47,036 nt of DNA from Candidatus Zixiibacteriota bacterium (GCA_011056555.1 DSEQ01000016.1:1-47036), one strand, 5' to 3'; counted from the stretch's first letter, positions 25,554 to 34,251 are shown. Numbers and translations are program-made. The notes: generated by a model from the letters alone, not told the origin.

Positions 25554-25778
25554 TTATAGACCGTCACAGTTTTCAATACTGCCCGGACCAAAACTATGTG
25601 CAGCCGGGGCCGTCTTTATGTCAGCTTTGAATCGATCAGAAGAGATCTGAACTTCAAAAACGAGTGCATCCGAAGAGAACAATTTTGCACTGGATTCAAA
25701 ATGCCCCGCCTTGAGTGAATAAGGAAGCAGAAGCAGTAGAACCAGCACACATATGAAAAACAAGTATTTCTTCATCAT
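25554..25778 (-). CDS. Short signal-peptide protein, probably a truncated flagellar gene
   Basis: The 74-residue product has a clear signal peptide (MMKKYLFF, a Leu-rich core, a likely cut after SLKAG) followed by only about 50 residues, then a stop. A good ribosome site (AGAGGTG) precedes the ATG, 11 bases after the flgF/G-like gene. In flagellar operons flgA usually follows flgG, and FlgA also begins with a signal peptide; the ADIKTAP segment recalls its start. I consider this the N-terminus of a deleted flgA-like gene, but cannot exclude a genuine small exported protein. Confidence 0.45.
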   Translation of the reverse strand: MMKKYLFFICVLVLLLLLPYSLKAGHFESSAKLFSSDALVFEVQISSDRFKADIKTAPAAHSFGPGSIENCDGL

Positions 25779-25789
25779 ACACCTCTACC

Positions 25790-26517
25790 CTATCGCATCC
25801 TTCCTACCTGATCCGCGGCCTCTTCCAGTGGCGCATCTAAAATCTCAATCTCAGTCTGATCGGAGTCACAGTTTTTATATGATTCGATCATATCTGCCAT
25901 TTCGCGTATAATATCGGCATTCGCTTTTTCCAGATATCGCTGGCGCACATAGGTGAATTCGACCTCCACCCTGTTAGCATCAGCCGGCGATTTGTAGATT
26001 CCGGCCCCTGACTTTTCCAGCTTATATGGTTTCTCGAAGTCAACCAGAAGGAGATGCCCGAGTTCTTTGCCATCGGTTCTGACGGTGCCATCGAGGTCAA
26101 CACTCAATTCCCCTTCATGAACCTCAACCCGGCCGTTATCTGACAAAACCGGAAACCCTTCTGCGCTTACCAGTATCCCTTCCGGGCTGAGACCGAAATC
26201 TCCATTACGCGTGAAGCCTTCACCTTCTGGAGTTTCCACAACAAAAAAGCCGTCACCATCAATTGCAAAGTTCAGCGGATCGCCGGTACGTTCGATCGAT
26301 TTCCCGGTAAAATCGGTAATAGTTTTATCAAGCATAGATGTCTGCCGCTCACTTTCATATTTTGCTCGGCGGTCATAAGGGCAGTTTAACTGCCTCAAGA
26401 ATCAGGGGCGCTTATAATCGCGGAGCGTTTACACTTGCAAGATTGTTCGATATTGTTTCCTGTTTCAGTATGCGCCGGGTTAAGCCCCATGCACACAGCG
26501 TACCTCTCTAATCATAG
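25790..26517 (-). pseudogene. Broken flagellar rod/hook protein gene (FlgF/FlgG family)
   Basis: The intact 3' part (from 26398, 202 codons) has the FlgF/FlgG core ERTGDPLNFAIDGDGFFVV, TRNGDFGLSPEGILV and a C-terminal helix with REMADMI. The conserved N-terminus lies in other frames upstream. ATG ATT AGA at 26517 gives MIR; two bases (GA, in an AGAGAG run) shift the frame; then 28 codons include ETISNNLASVNAP, the rod-protein signature. A 43-base stretch (26422-26380) with stops and a palindrome follows, and the frame resumes at YDRRAKYES. At least two lesions thus separate parts of one gene. A sigma-54 promoter lies correctly upstream. Sequencing error could explain one shift but hardly both. 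Confidence 0.75.
26382..26396. repeat. Perfect short palindrome inside the flgF/G insertion
   Basis: GGCAGTT-T-AACTGCC, a 7-bp perfect inverted repeat with one central base. It lies within the extra 43 bases that interrupt the rod gene just after the conserved Asn-Ala-Pro codons. It might be a scar of a small insertion. Confidence 0.6.
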
Positions 26518-26539
26518 TATCTTTCCGGGCAACTCTATG

Positions 26540-26555
26540 CATAGTCTGTGCCAAA
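26540..26555 (-). promoter_or_regulatory. Sigma-54 (RpoN) promoter of the flagellar operon
   Basis: On the minus strand TGGCAC-AGACT-ATGCA keeps the GG and GC pairs at exactly the -24/-12 spacing of the consensus TGGCACG-N4-TTGCW. The only differences are A for the G at position 7 and A for the first T of TTGC. It predicts a start near 26530, about a dozen bases before the original rod-gene ATG at 26517. Sigma-54 control of rod and hook genes is usual in many flagellated phyla. Confidence 0.75.
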
Positions 26556-27008
26556 TGAAAGAGTTAGAAACACGCCAATTCGAATACTCGCATAACACAT
26601 TGCGGGACAATATATTGGGAGGCATGACGGGTGCGCAATTGAATAGCTTCCGCATGGGAACTATCAAAATCAAAAAGTTTTTTCGGAATTTAATTCCATT
26701 CGTAATGAAAGATTTTTCCTGCAAAGCGGTTGCCTGCTTCCAATATCAATCCCTATCGATTAGAGTTGCCGTAAATTTTTGTTTCATTCGGAAATTCTGA
26801 TCGGTATATATTTTTGGCTCATTCCGGCATTTTTGATATTCGGTCTGGAAAGATGTGCAAGTTTCCCTGTATAATAGGACACACTTTATTTTTAGCAGCA
26901 AACATGTATTATTTTTGCTTGCCATACAAAGATGATGTAATATTTTAAGATTCATGAAATCAGGGTATTCGTAACGGACCTGTTACCGGATCGAAAGAGA
27001 GTTCAATT
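26556..27008. other. Divergent intergenic region between the flagellar operon and the plus-strand TPR gene
   Basis: About 450 AT-rich bases lie between the sigma-54 promoter (leftward) and the start of the 27009 gene (rightward). Short frames occur on both strands without recognisable products. Enhancer sites for a sigma-54 activator would be expected here, but I could not single one out. A possible rightward promoter is listed separately. Confidence 0.5.
26846..26875 (+). promoter_or_regulatory. Possible promoter for the plus-strand TPR genes
   Basis: A perfect TATAAT (26870-26875) is preceded, after 18 bases, by TGGAAA, a poor -35 match. It would give a leader of about 125 bases before the 27009 start codon. 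In AT-rich DNA a TATAAT occurs by chance, hence the low confidence. Confidence 0.35.
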
Positions 27009-28445
27009 ATGAAAGTTAGAACAATATTGTCAAAAAATATTTTCGCTTTGCCGCTAATCGCATTTATCACTTTAATTGCCGGGCTGAACTGCGGAGAAAA
27101 AGAACCCGAATTGATCGCTCGTCCCTGGGTCAATACGGAATATAGAGATTTGCCGGATAGTGTCCTTCGTATGAAGGCCGGGAATAACGACACGCTTGCA
27201 GCTATGGTTATCGGATGGCATTTCATGCTCCGGGAGGATACTGCGGCGGCGGCAGAATACCTGTCCGATTATAATCAAAATCCGGGTCAGGCCTCCCCCC
27301 CGCTCAACTACCTGACCGGCCTTGCCCTGATTGGCGCCAGGCGTGATTCTGTTGCCACCGAGTACTTCCTTCCACTGCTTGGCAATGATGAGTATCCACA
27401 TGCAACATACTACCTCGCCAATCTCTACACGAAGTTGGAAAACTATGAGCAGGCTCTCGAAGTTTATGAGGAACTGGATCCCGAGCTGTGGGAAGGAATC
27501 GATGATTCGATGCTGGTTTGCCGGGCGCATTTGGGTGATACTGCAAGTGCAATTGAATTCGCCCGGAAGATGCTCGAGAAGGACAAAATTGTAAAGGCGG
27601 CTCCGTTGCTCACAAAGTATGTCAGCCTGGAACGAGGCAAATCGCCCGCACTCTGGAATTACCTTACGGGGATGGCCTATTATCGGGGGAATAATTCTAT
27701 GCGGGCGGCAGCATACCTCGAGAATGCCGATGCAGACACGAATTTTTCAGACCTTTCGTACTACCTGGGACTTGCCTACTACAAGATAGAAGCATTTGAC
27801 TCCGCTGCCTCGAAACTGGATCAGGCTTTGGAACTGGGAGATTCCTCAGTAAATCTCCTCAAGATCCTGATCGAAAGCCATGAAATTGAAGGCGATACAT
27901 CAGAGGCACTTGAAACATGCATGGTTGGTATCCAGCTCTATCCAGAGATTGAGGATTTTTATGTCTTTCCCTCCAAACTATATTATAAAAACCAGGAATT
28001 TACGAAGCTTATGGCCCTTGTCGAAGAAGGGCGGAAACATGCAAAAAACTCCTTCAAGCTGGATGCCTATTATGCGGCCCTCAATTTTCTGCTGGGCAAC
28101 GATTCCCTCGGCAATGCCATGGTTGACACCCTGATAATCAAGCACCGATATTATCCCAGAGCGCTCTCTCAATCGGCCGATTTATTCGAACAATCTTTGG
28201 GAAAAGAGGATATTGCAGAAAGACTGCGGGCTGAGGATCCGGCAATTCGTTTTCCCAAAACTGAGGACTTTTTATTCTGGTATTATCTTTATAAAGAAAA
28301 AGATATGGCGGACTCCTCGAGGAAGATGCTTGAAAACTGGATCGAGAATGATACTGCGACGGAGAGGCTGCAGCTAATGAAAGATCTTTATGCGCGGGAT
28401 TTTCCTGAATTCGCGGGCAAACAGGCGAGTGATAAAACGGAATAG
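27009..28445 (+). CDS. Exported tetratricopeptide-repeat protein, possibly lipid-anchored
   Basis: The 478-residue product starts with a hydrophobic export signal (about residues 8-27) and then C-G-E-K. The Cys after GLN may be a lipid-attachment site, although Asn just before it is unusual in a lipobox. The rest is a chain of helical repeats of TPR or Sel1-like type (for example ATYYLANLYTKLENYEQALE and LSYYLGLAYYKIEAFDSAAS), with an Asp/Glu-rich surface. It should face the periplasm. It is followed after nine bases by the large membrane-TPR gene, so the two form an operon. Function not recognised. Confidence 0.8.
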   Translation: MKVRTILSKNIFALPLIAFITLIAGLNCGEKEPELIARPWVNTEYRDLPDSVLRMKAGNNDTLAAMVIGWHFMLREDTAAAAEYLSDYNQNPGQASPPLNYLTGLALIGARRDSVATEYFLPLLGNDEYPHATYYLANLYTKLENYEQALEVYEELDPELWEGIDDSMLVCRAHLGDTASAIEFARKMLEKDKIVKAAPLLTKYVSLERGKSPALWNYLTGMAYYRGNNSMRAAAYLENADADTNFSDLSYYLGLAYYKIEAFDSAASKLDQALELGDSSVNLLKILIESHEIEGDTSEALETCMVGIQLYPEIEDFYVFPSKLYYKNQEFTKLMALVEEGRKHAKNSFKLDAYYAALNFLLGNDSLGNAMVDTLIIKHRYYPRALSQSADLFEQSLGKEDIAERLRAEDPAIRFPKTEDFLFWYYLYKEKDMADSSRKMLENWIENDTATERLQLMKDLYARDFPEFAGKQASDKTE

Positions 28446-28454
28446 ATTATAGAA

Positions 28455-30896
28455 ATGCCGGATTTTGGAAGGACGCTGCGGATTATATTCCAGGCAGTTA
28501 TTATAATCCTTCTGCTGTTTTTTACAATTTCCTGGATTAATCCCTCATACTGGAACTGGTCGGTAATAAGCAACCGGTCTCTATTTCCATATATTCTCAT
28601 TCTCTTTGCGGCAATTGCCGTTATGAGTTTAATACCCGCTATCGGCAGAACAATATACCGTATAGTCTCAAAGATATTGCTGCAGATCAAGACCGCGCTG
28701 TCCTCTCTCCCGCCTGTGCTCCGCGCTCTGATGTGGATACTTTTACCGGGAGCTGTATTTTATTTCCTCAGGGGAAACAGCTATATTTATGGGGACGGCC
28801 ATCTGATTCTGCACCATATTTCCAGGGATCAAATTATCTCCAAGACCGCCTACGGCTTGAGCCTGCTTATAAAATTTATTTACAGCACACTCGGAATCGG
28901 AAAATGGATTGAGCCTGCCGATATTATGACGTGGGTATCAATCTTTTGCGGTATCCTGTTTATCTTCTTTCTATATAAAATTCTGGAAATGCTGATTGCC
29001 AGTGATGCTCTGCGAATCATTTTTTTCCTCGTCTGCGCGACATCCGCTATGGTCGTTCTTTTCACAGGCTATATCGAGACCTATTCCGTGCTGACAGCCT
29101 GGCTGGCGGTATATATCTACACGGCCATAAAATATCTTCGCGGAAAAACAGGTACCCCTTTGCTGATCCTGATCTATGCGATCGGCATATTCTGGCATAT
29201 CTGGTTCATCGCTTTCCTCCCGTCGCTTATTTTTCTTGTAAACAGAAGATTCAAATTATTGCCTGAAAAAATCGTAATGCTGCTCTCCGCGGTCCTCGTA
29301 ATCGGAATTTATACAGGCGGGAGGATAATGACCAGAAGCGGAATACCCGCCGCCTTGCCTCTTGTGAACAATTCGGATACAGATTATTCTATGGTTTCCC
29401 CGCAGCACCTTCTGGATTTTCTGAATATACTGGTGTTTATCGGTCCCGCTGTCGGTGTCCTGGGGATAATTCTGCTCCTGGCGTATATCGGAAGGGTGAA
29501 AACAGGCATTTCCAGGATGCTTACCTATCTGCTGATACCGGCTGTCATATTCAGCTTTTTCATCGATCCCGCTCTGGGCGCATCGCGAGACTGGGATTTG
29601 CTTTCCATCTTCGCACTACCCGCCGCCCTTACTGTGGCGGCGATAATCTCCCGCACCGATAAGCCCGACGCTGATTACAGGTTCCTGATGATCCCCCTGC
29701 TGATTCTGGGGGTAATCCATACCGGTCTATTTATTGCGATCAATAAGAATCAGCAGAGTGCGGTCGACAGGATGATCGTGCTGTTAAAACAGGATACTCA
29801 TTACACTGACGACTACTATAATGGGGAACGTATAATCCCCTTCGTTTCAATCCTGTCAAATATCTATCATCGGAATGATGATGCCGCCTCTTTTACCGAA
29901 CGAAAGGTAGCATCCGCCGCCAGAGATTATGCCGATCTCAAGCATCTCGGCGATCTATATTATAATCAAGATGAGTATGAAAAAGCTCTGGAATATTATC
30001 AACAGGTACCTCCGGAATTTATGAGTCAGCTTGACGATAGAATGTCATATGCCAACTCACTTTACCAGACCGGCAGATTGGATGAAGCCTGGGAGGCAAT
30101 GAAGCAAGTGGCCCGTGACACAAGTTTCCTTTCTCTCTATTTCAGAATGGGGAATATCAAATTGATGACCGGTAATGCGGATTCCGCCGTGCTCATTTAT
30201 AAGCAGGGATTGTCGCTCACACCTGATACATCAGCCTATCTTGATAATGCTGCGGGCAATCTTTTTGCATACGCCGAATACGCGCATGCCGCCGACTTTT
30301 ATCGACTGGGTTATGCGCATGATCCTGAAAATCCCGAGCTGGCGACATCCCTGGGCCGTTCTCTTCAGAAACTGGGCGATCTCGATTCAGCCGACTATTA
30401 TTTCAAAGATGTCCTGAAAGATCATCCGGATAATTATGGCGCCTTAATGGGCCTTTCTATACTGCTTCATGAGAAACAGGATTTCGATTCTTCTCTGCAG
30501 GTATTAAGCACAGCCGAGCAGTTTCATCCCCGGGATTTCGGCATTCAGCACTGGTACGGAAATAATTACAGATCACTCGGCAGGCATAACGAAGCGCTGC
30601 GTGCCTACCAGATTGCCTTAAGCCTCTACCCCAATCACGTACCAACACGCCATTATGCCGCACTGGAACTATTCAAAGCGGGTGACTTGAGAACCGCTCT
30701 CGAGCAATGGAATCACGTCCTTACGCTCGACAGTACACATACCGGCGCACTTTTGGGAATCGCCCGGGTGCATGATAGTCTAAATAATAATACTGAAGCG
30801 TATAAAACGCTGTTGCTCCTGCAAAAAACCGGTTTTGACCTGCAAAGCGATTCTACAGCCAGAAAGCTGTCAGAGAAGTACCTGAATGCGGAGTGA
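28455..30896 (+). CDS. Polytopic membrane protein (GT-C-like) with C-terminal TPR domain
   Basis: The 813-residue product has about a dozen hydrophobic helices in its first 440 residues. There is a YGDGHLIL motif in the first large external loop (near residue 112) and GYIETYSV near 205, a layout seen in GT-C glycosyltransferases of the dolichyl-phosphate-mannose type, whose first loop carries a catalytic Asp. A conserved-looking SRDWDL lies near 378. From about 490 to the end there are roughly nine TPR units (YNQDEYEKALEYYQQVPPE, HNEALRAYQIALSLYPNH). A role in protein or envelope glycosylation is an inference only. No Shine-Dalgarno site is visible, so translation is probably coupled to the upstream gene. 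Confidence 0.75.
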   Translation: MPDFGRTLRIIFQAVIIILLLFFTISWINPSYWNWSVISNRSLFPYILILFAAIAVMSLIPAIGRTIYRIVSKILLQIKTALSSLPPVLRALMWILLPGAVFYFLRGNSYIYGDGHLILHHISRDQIISKTAYGLSLLIKFIYSTLGIGKWIEPADIMTWVSIFCGILFIFFLYKILEMLIASDALRIIFFLVCATSAMVVLFTGYIETYSVLTAWLAVYIYTAIKYLRGKTGTPLLILIYAIGIFWHIWFIAFLPSLIFLVNRRFKLLPEKIVMLLSAVLVIGIYTGGRIMTRSGIPAALPLVNNSDTDYSMVSPQHLLDFLNILVFIGPAVGVLGIILLLAYIGRVKTGISRMLTYLLIPAVIFSFFIDPALGASRDWDLLSIFALPAALTVAAIISRTDKPDADYRFLMIPLLILGVIHTGLFIAINKNQQSAVDRMIVLLKQDTHYTDDYYNGERIIPFVSILSNIYHRNDDAASFTERKVASAARDYADLKHLGDLYYNQDEYEKALEYYQQVPPEFMSQLDDRMSYANSLYQTGRLDEAWEAMKQVARDTSFLSLYFRMGNIKLMTGNADSAVLIYKQGLSLTPDTSAYLDNAAGNLFAYAEYAHAADFYRLGYAHDPENPELATSLGRSLQKLGDLDSADYYFKDVLKDHPDNYGALMGLSILLHEKQDFDSSLQVLSTAEQFHPRDFGIQHWYGNNYRSLGRHNEALRAYQIALSLYPNHVPTRHYAALELFKAGDLRTALEQWNHVLTLDSTHTGALLGIARVHDSLNNNTEAYKTLLLLQKTGFDLQSDSTARKLSEKYLNAE

Positions 30897-30934
30897 GCCC
30901 GGCAAAACATATTGCAGGACAGGGCGGGTCGCTG

Positions 30935-30963
30935 AAAAAAAAGCAGCCTGATGTGAGGCTGCT
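30935..30963 (-). terminator. Rho-independent terminator of the ribosomal superoperon
   Basis: On the minus strand AGCAGCCT-CACATC-AGGCTGCT, an 8-bp stem, is followed by a run of eight T counted from the stem end. It starts 27 bases after the rplQ stop codon. The convergent plus-strand gene ends at 30896, so this element also marks the boundary between the two units. Confidence 0.9.
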
Positions 30964-30989
30964 CCATCAAAAAATCTATTTTTCTTTTA

Positions 30990-31640
30990 TTACTTCTTCT
31001 TTTCAGACTTATCGGCTTCCGGTTTCCCTTCCTCAGGCTCTGATTTCGCCTCTTCCCCGCTGCCTTCCTCCGGACCTTTGGTGACTGCCTCTTCGGCCAC
31101 AGCAGCCTGAGCTTCACCCTTCTCAACCGGGCTTTTTTCCTCTTCAGCCTCGGTTTCTTCCGGTTCCGGCTCTTCCGATTTTTCTGGTTCCGGCTCTTTT
31201 TCTTTTTTCGCCTTTTTGGCAGCAGGCGCCGCGGCGGCAGCCGCTTTTTTCTTGCCCTTCTTGCGGCCCTTGGTTTCAGATTCCCCTTCCAGAAGAAGCT
31301 GAACGATAGACATGGGAGCTCCATCTCCGCGCCTGTTTTTGTATTTCACGATACGGGAAAAACCAGACGTACGCCCTTCCAGCTTGGGGATAACATTATT
31401 GAAAAGCTCCTTGAAGGCCTCTTTATTTGGAAGATACTGGGCGACTCGCCTTCGGGCTGAAAGGGTATCCTGACGCGCGGTTGAGATCAGACGGTCGATA
31501 TACGGCTTGAGGGCTTTGGCCTTGGCCTCGGTTGTCTGGATCTGCTTGCGCGTAATCAGCGCCATCGCCAGATTATTCAGTACCGCTTTGCGATGTTCGG
31601 CCGGACGGTTCAGCTTGTGTATCTTTTTACCGTGTCTCAT
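30990..31640 (-). CDS. rplQ: 50S ribosomal protein L17 with a long charged C-terminal extension
   Basis: Residues 1 to about 118 are a normal L17 (MRHGKKIHKLNRPAEHRKA, then a C-terminal MSIVQLLLEGE). About 95 residues of Lys/Glu/Ala/Pro-rich low-complexity sequence follow, first basic (KGRKKGKKKAAAAAA), then acidic (EPEPEKSEEPEPEE), ending KSEKKK. Ordinary L17 has 115-130 residues. The tail is probably disordered and exposed on the 50S surface near the exit tunnel. It is the last gene of the alpha operon, five bases after rpoA, and is followed by the terminator. Confidence 0.95.
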   Translation of the reverse strand: MRHGKKIHKLNRPAEHRKAVLNNLAMALITRKQIQTTEAKAKALKPYIDRLISTARQDTLSARRRVAQYLPNKEAFKELFNNVIPKLEGRTSGFSRIVKYKNRRGDGAPMSIVQLLLEGESETKGRKKGKKKAAAAAAPAAKKAKKEKEPEPEKSEEPEPEETEAEEEKSPVEKGEAQAAVAEEAVTKGPEEGSGEEAKSEPEEGKPEADKSEKKK

Positions 31641-31645
31641 TTCCT

Positions 31646-32632
31646 TTACTTCTCTTTCTGATTTTCGAAATACTTTTCAACATCCATACCGAATGACAAG
31701 CCGAGTTCATCGAGAATACTGTTCAATTCAGTCAGAGACTTTCTGCCGAAATTGCGATACTTGAGCATTTCCGATTCGGTTTTGCGCACCAGATCGGCCA
31801 GGGTCTGAATATTGGCGGCCCTGAGGCAGTTGGATGACCGGACTGAAAGCTCGAGCTCGTCGACCCGGGTATTCAGGAGCTGCCGGATTCTGGTCGTTTC
31901 CTCGTCCTCTACTTCTTCCTCTTCCTCGATAATCTCCTCATCGATATGAATCATAGGCATCACGTGATCTTTCAGAATCTTAGCCGCATAACCCAGAGCG
32001 TCCTCGGGGAGGATTACTCCGTTGGTGGTGATATCCATGATCAAGCGGTCGTAATCGGTGCTCTGGCCGACACGCGTATTCTCTACCGTATAATTGACCT
32101 TTACCACGGGCGAGAAAAGAGAATCGACGAAGATCGTGCCCTTGGGAGCCTCGGGATTGCGATTTGTTTCTGCCAGGACATAACCCCGGCCGGTATCGAC
32201 TTCCATCTCGATCTTGACCTTGACATCCTTGGTCAATTCAACTATATGCAGATCAGGATTCATAATTTCCACATCCGGACCGGTTTCGATATCCGCGGCG
32301 GAGTATTTCCCGGCCTTGTCGGCCTCAAGAGTGATGGTCTTGGGCTCATCAGCATCGAGCCTGACCCAGAGTCTCTTTATGTTGAGAATTATATCGGTTA
32401 CATCCTCATACACGCCCTCGAGCGTACTGAATTCATGCAGTACACCGTCAATTCTCACAGCCGTAACGGCGGCGCCGTGGATGGATGCGAGAAGTACTCT
32501 GCGGAGGGCATTCCCAATGGTAGTACCGAATCCTCTTTCCAGCGGCTCGAACACGAACCTGGCATAGAACGGGGTCTCGGTATCAGTTTCTTTCACCACT
32601 TCCTTGGGCATTGTTAACGGTTTCCATTTCAT
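31646..32632 (-). CDS. rpoA: RNA polymerase alpha subunit
   Basis: The 328-residue product has the assembly domain (ERGFGTTIGNALRRVLLASI near residue 32) through about 230, an acidic linker (EEIIEEEEEVEDEE) and the C-terminal domain that contacts UP elements and activators (SVRSSNCLRAANIQTLADLV and NFGRKSLTELNSIL). Length is normal. It stands between rpsD and rplQ as in most bacteria. Confidence 0.98.
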   Translation of the reverse strand: MKWKPLTMPKEVVKETDTETPFYARFVFEPLERGFGTTIGNALRRVLLASIHGAAVTAVRIDGVLHEFSTLEGVYEDVTDIILNIKRLWVRLDADEPKTITLEADKAGKYSAADIETGPDVEIMNPDLHIVELTKDVKVKIEMEVDTGRGYVLAETNRNPEAPKGTIFVDSLFSPVVKVNYTVENTRVGQSTDYDRLIMDITTNGVILPEDALGYAAKILKDHVMPMIHIDEEIIEEEEEVEDEETTRIRQLLNTRVDELELSVRSSNCLRAANIQTLADLVRKTESEMLKYRNFGRKSLTELNSILDELGLSFGMDVEKYFENQKEK

Positions 32633-32650
32633 ATTATAGCGCCTCCCAGA

Positions 32651-33280
32651 TTACTTTGAATAAAGCTCAACAATAAGCTGTTCCTGGCATGTGAGCGGAA
32701 TATCCTCGCGTTTCGGCCTTTCCAGAAGCTCGCCTTCAAGGTTGGCCTTGTTCACCCTGAGCCAGGGTAAATCGACAGCTCTATCGGATTCTCTCAGGGC
32801 CATGTGGATGATATCCAGGCCTTTACTTTTTTCCTTCACCTTGACGACATCACCGGGACGAAGCAGATAGGACGGCACATCCACAATCCTTCCATTTACC
32901 ATGAAATGCCTGTGGCGTACAAGCTGCCTGGCGGATTTACGTGAAGGCGCGAAACCCAGCCTGTAGATGATATTGTCCAGACGGGTTTCCAGGAAAACCA
33001 AAAGGTTCTCGCCGGTGACACCCTTCTGGCGTGTGGCCTTCAGGTAATAATTGTGAAACTGGTTTTCCAGAAGACCATATATTCTTTTGACTTTCTGCTT
33101 CTCGCGAAGCTGTATTCCATAGTCGGAAATTTTCCTGCGCACATTGAATCCATGCTGCCCGGGAGGAAAATTTCTTCTTTCGATCGCGCATTTTTCAGAA
33201 TAGCAGCGCGAACCCTTGAGGAACAGCTTCTCGCTTTCTCTCCTGCATAACCTGCAGACGCTTCCCCGATATCTTGCCAT
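32651..33280 (-). CDS. rpsD: 30S ribosomal protein S4, zinc-binding (C+) form
   Basis: The 209-residue product begins with a four-Cys cluster (CRLCRRE, then SRCYSEKC), the zinc-binding form of S4, followed by the S4 RNA-binding domain ([37 protein letters not shown]). S4 is a primary 16S-binding protein and in many bacteria a translational repressor of the alpha operon. It starts 12 bases after rpsK. Confidence 0.97.
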   Translation of the reverse strand: MARYRGSVCRLCRRESEKLFLKGSRCYSEKCAIERRNFPPGQHGFNVRRKISDYGIQLREKQKVKRIYGLLENQFHNYYLKATRQKGVTGENLLVFLETRLDNIIYRLGFAPSRKSARQLVRHRHFMVNGRIVDVPSYLLRPGDVVKVKEKSKGLDIIHMALRESDRAVDLPWLRVNKANLEGELLERPKREDIPLTCQEQLIVELYSK

Positions 33281-33292
33281 CTATTATCCTTT

Positions 33293-33685
33293 CTATACTC
33301 TTCTTCTCTTGGATGGACGACATCCGTTATGAGGAATGGGGGTCACATCCCTGATCGCGCTGATCTCCAGCCCGGCGGCCTGCAGCGACCGGATGGCCGC
33401 TTCACGTCCCGCTCCGGGACCCTTGACCCAAACCTCGACTTTTCTTACTCCCGCATCCATCGCCTCTTTGGCGGCGGCATCAGAAGCCACCTGTGCTGCG
33501 AAGGGAGTGCTTTTTTTGGAGCCCTTGAAGCCCACTTTGCCGGCTGTAGACCAGGAGATCACATTTCCCTTCTTGTCGGAAATGCATATCTGGGTATTAT
33601 TGAATGTTGCCTTGACATGAGCCACGCCCACGGCCTCGGCACGCTTGACTTTCTTTCTTGCTTTTCTCTTCTTGGGATCAGCCAC
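33293..33685 (-). CDS. rpsK: 30S ribosomal protein S11
   Basis: The 130-residue product matches S11: [18 protein letters not shown], then [16 protein letters not shown] and the C-terminal [17 protein letters not shown]. It lines the mRNA path of the 30S platform. A basic N-terminal tail of about 18 residues is typical. It lies between rpsM and rpsD. Confidence 0.97.
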   Translation of the reverse strand: MADPKKRKARKKVKRAEAVGVAHVKATFNNTQICISDKKGNVISWSTAGKVGFKGSKKSTPFAAQVASDAAAKEAMDAGVRKVEVWVKGPGAGREAAIRSLQAAGLEISAIRDVTPIPHNGCRPSKRRRV

Positions 33686-33711
33686 TTAAACTCCTCGCAG
33701 TTAAGCTATTT

Positions 33712-34092
33712 TTACTTCGGTGACGGCGCTTTTTTCTTTCCGCCTACCGTCTTTCTGGGACCCTTACGGGTTCTGGCATTAGTCTTGGTTCTCTGCCCGT
33801 GTACAGGCAGGCCGCGACGATGCCTGAGCCCACGATATGAACCGATATCGATCAACCGCTTGATGTTCATCATTACTTCGCCGCGCAGAACACCTTCGAC
33901 TTTGTAATTATCAAGCTCCGCTCTGAGCTTGGTAATATCTTCCTCGGTCAGTGAGTGGACCCGCACCGCGGGATCAACGCCGGTTTTCCTGATAATCTCA
34001 TTGGCCGCTGACCGCCCGATGCCGTATATATATGTTAAAGCAATATCAATACGCTTTTCTCTCGGTAAATCTACACCTGCTAAACGAGCCAC
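33712..34092 (-). CDS. rpsM: 30S ribosomal protein S13
   Basis: The 126-residue product shows the S13 pattern: [29 protein letters not shown], then [20 protein letters not shown] and a basic tail. S13 sits in the 30S head and contacts the P-site tRNA. It starts nine bases after rpmJ. Confidence 0.97.
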   Translation of the reverse strand: MARLAGVDLPREKRIDIALTYIYGIGRSAANEIIRKTGVDPAVRVHSLTEEDITKLRAELDNYKVEGVLRGEVMMNIKRLIDIGSYRGLRHRRGLPVHGQRTKTNARTRKGPRKTVGGKKKAPSPK

Positions 34093-34101
34093 AATTCCTC
34101 C

Positions 34102-34215
34102 TTAGCCCTGCTTCTGCTTGTGACGAGGATTCTTGCAGATGACGCGCAAAACGCCCCTGCGGCGGATAATCTTGCAATGTTCGCAGCGCTTCTTTATCGA
34201 CGACCGTACCTTCAT
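34102..34215 (-). CDS. rpmJ: 50S ribosomal protein L36
   Basis: A 37-residue product: [19 protein letters not shown], then [17 protein letters not shown]. It keeps the Cys-x2-Cys, Cys and His zinc ligands of the C+ form of L36. It is in the standard place between infA and rpsM. It is easily missed because of its size. Confidence 0.95.
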   Translation of the reverse strand: MKVRSSIKKRCEHCKIIRRRGVLRVICKNPRHKQKQG

Positions 34216-34251
34216 AAAATCCTCACTTATATAGAAAACTAAATAATCCTC

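Noticed and set aside
30713..31324. A 203-codon minus-strand frame with a Lys/Arg-rich product
   Set aside because: It is the shifted frame of the low-complexity L17 tail, running on into the antisense of the GT-C/TPR gene. The repetitive Lys/Glu codons produce Arg/Lys-rich shadows.
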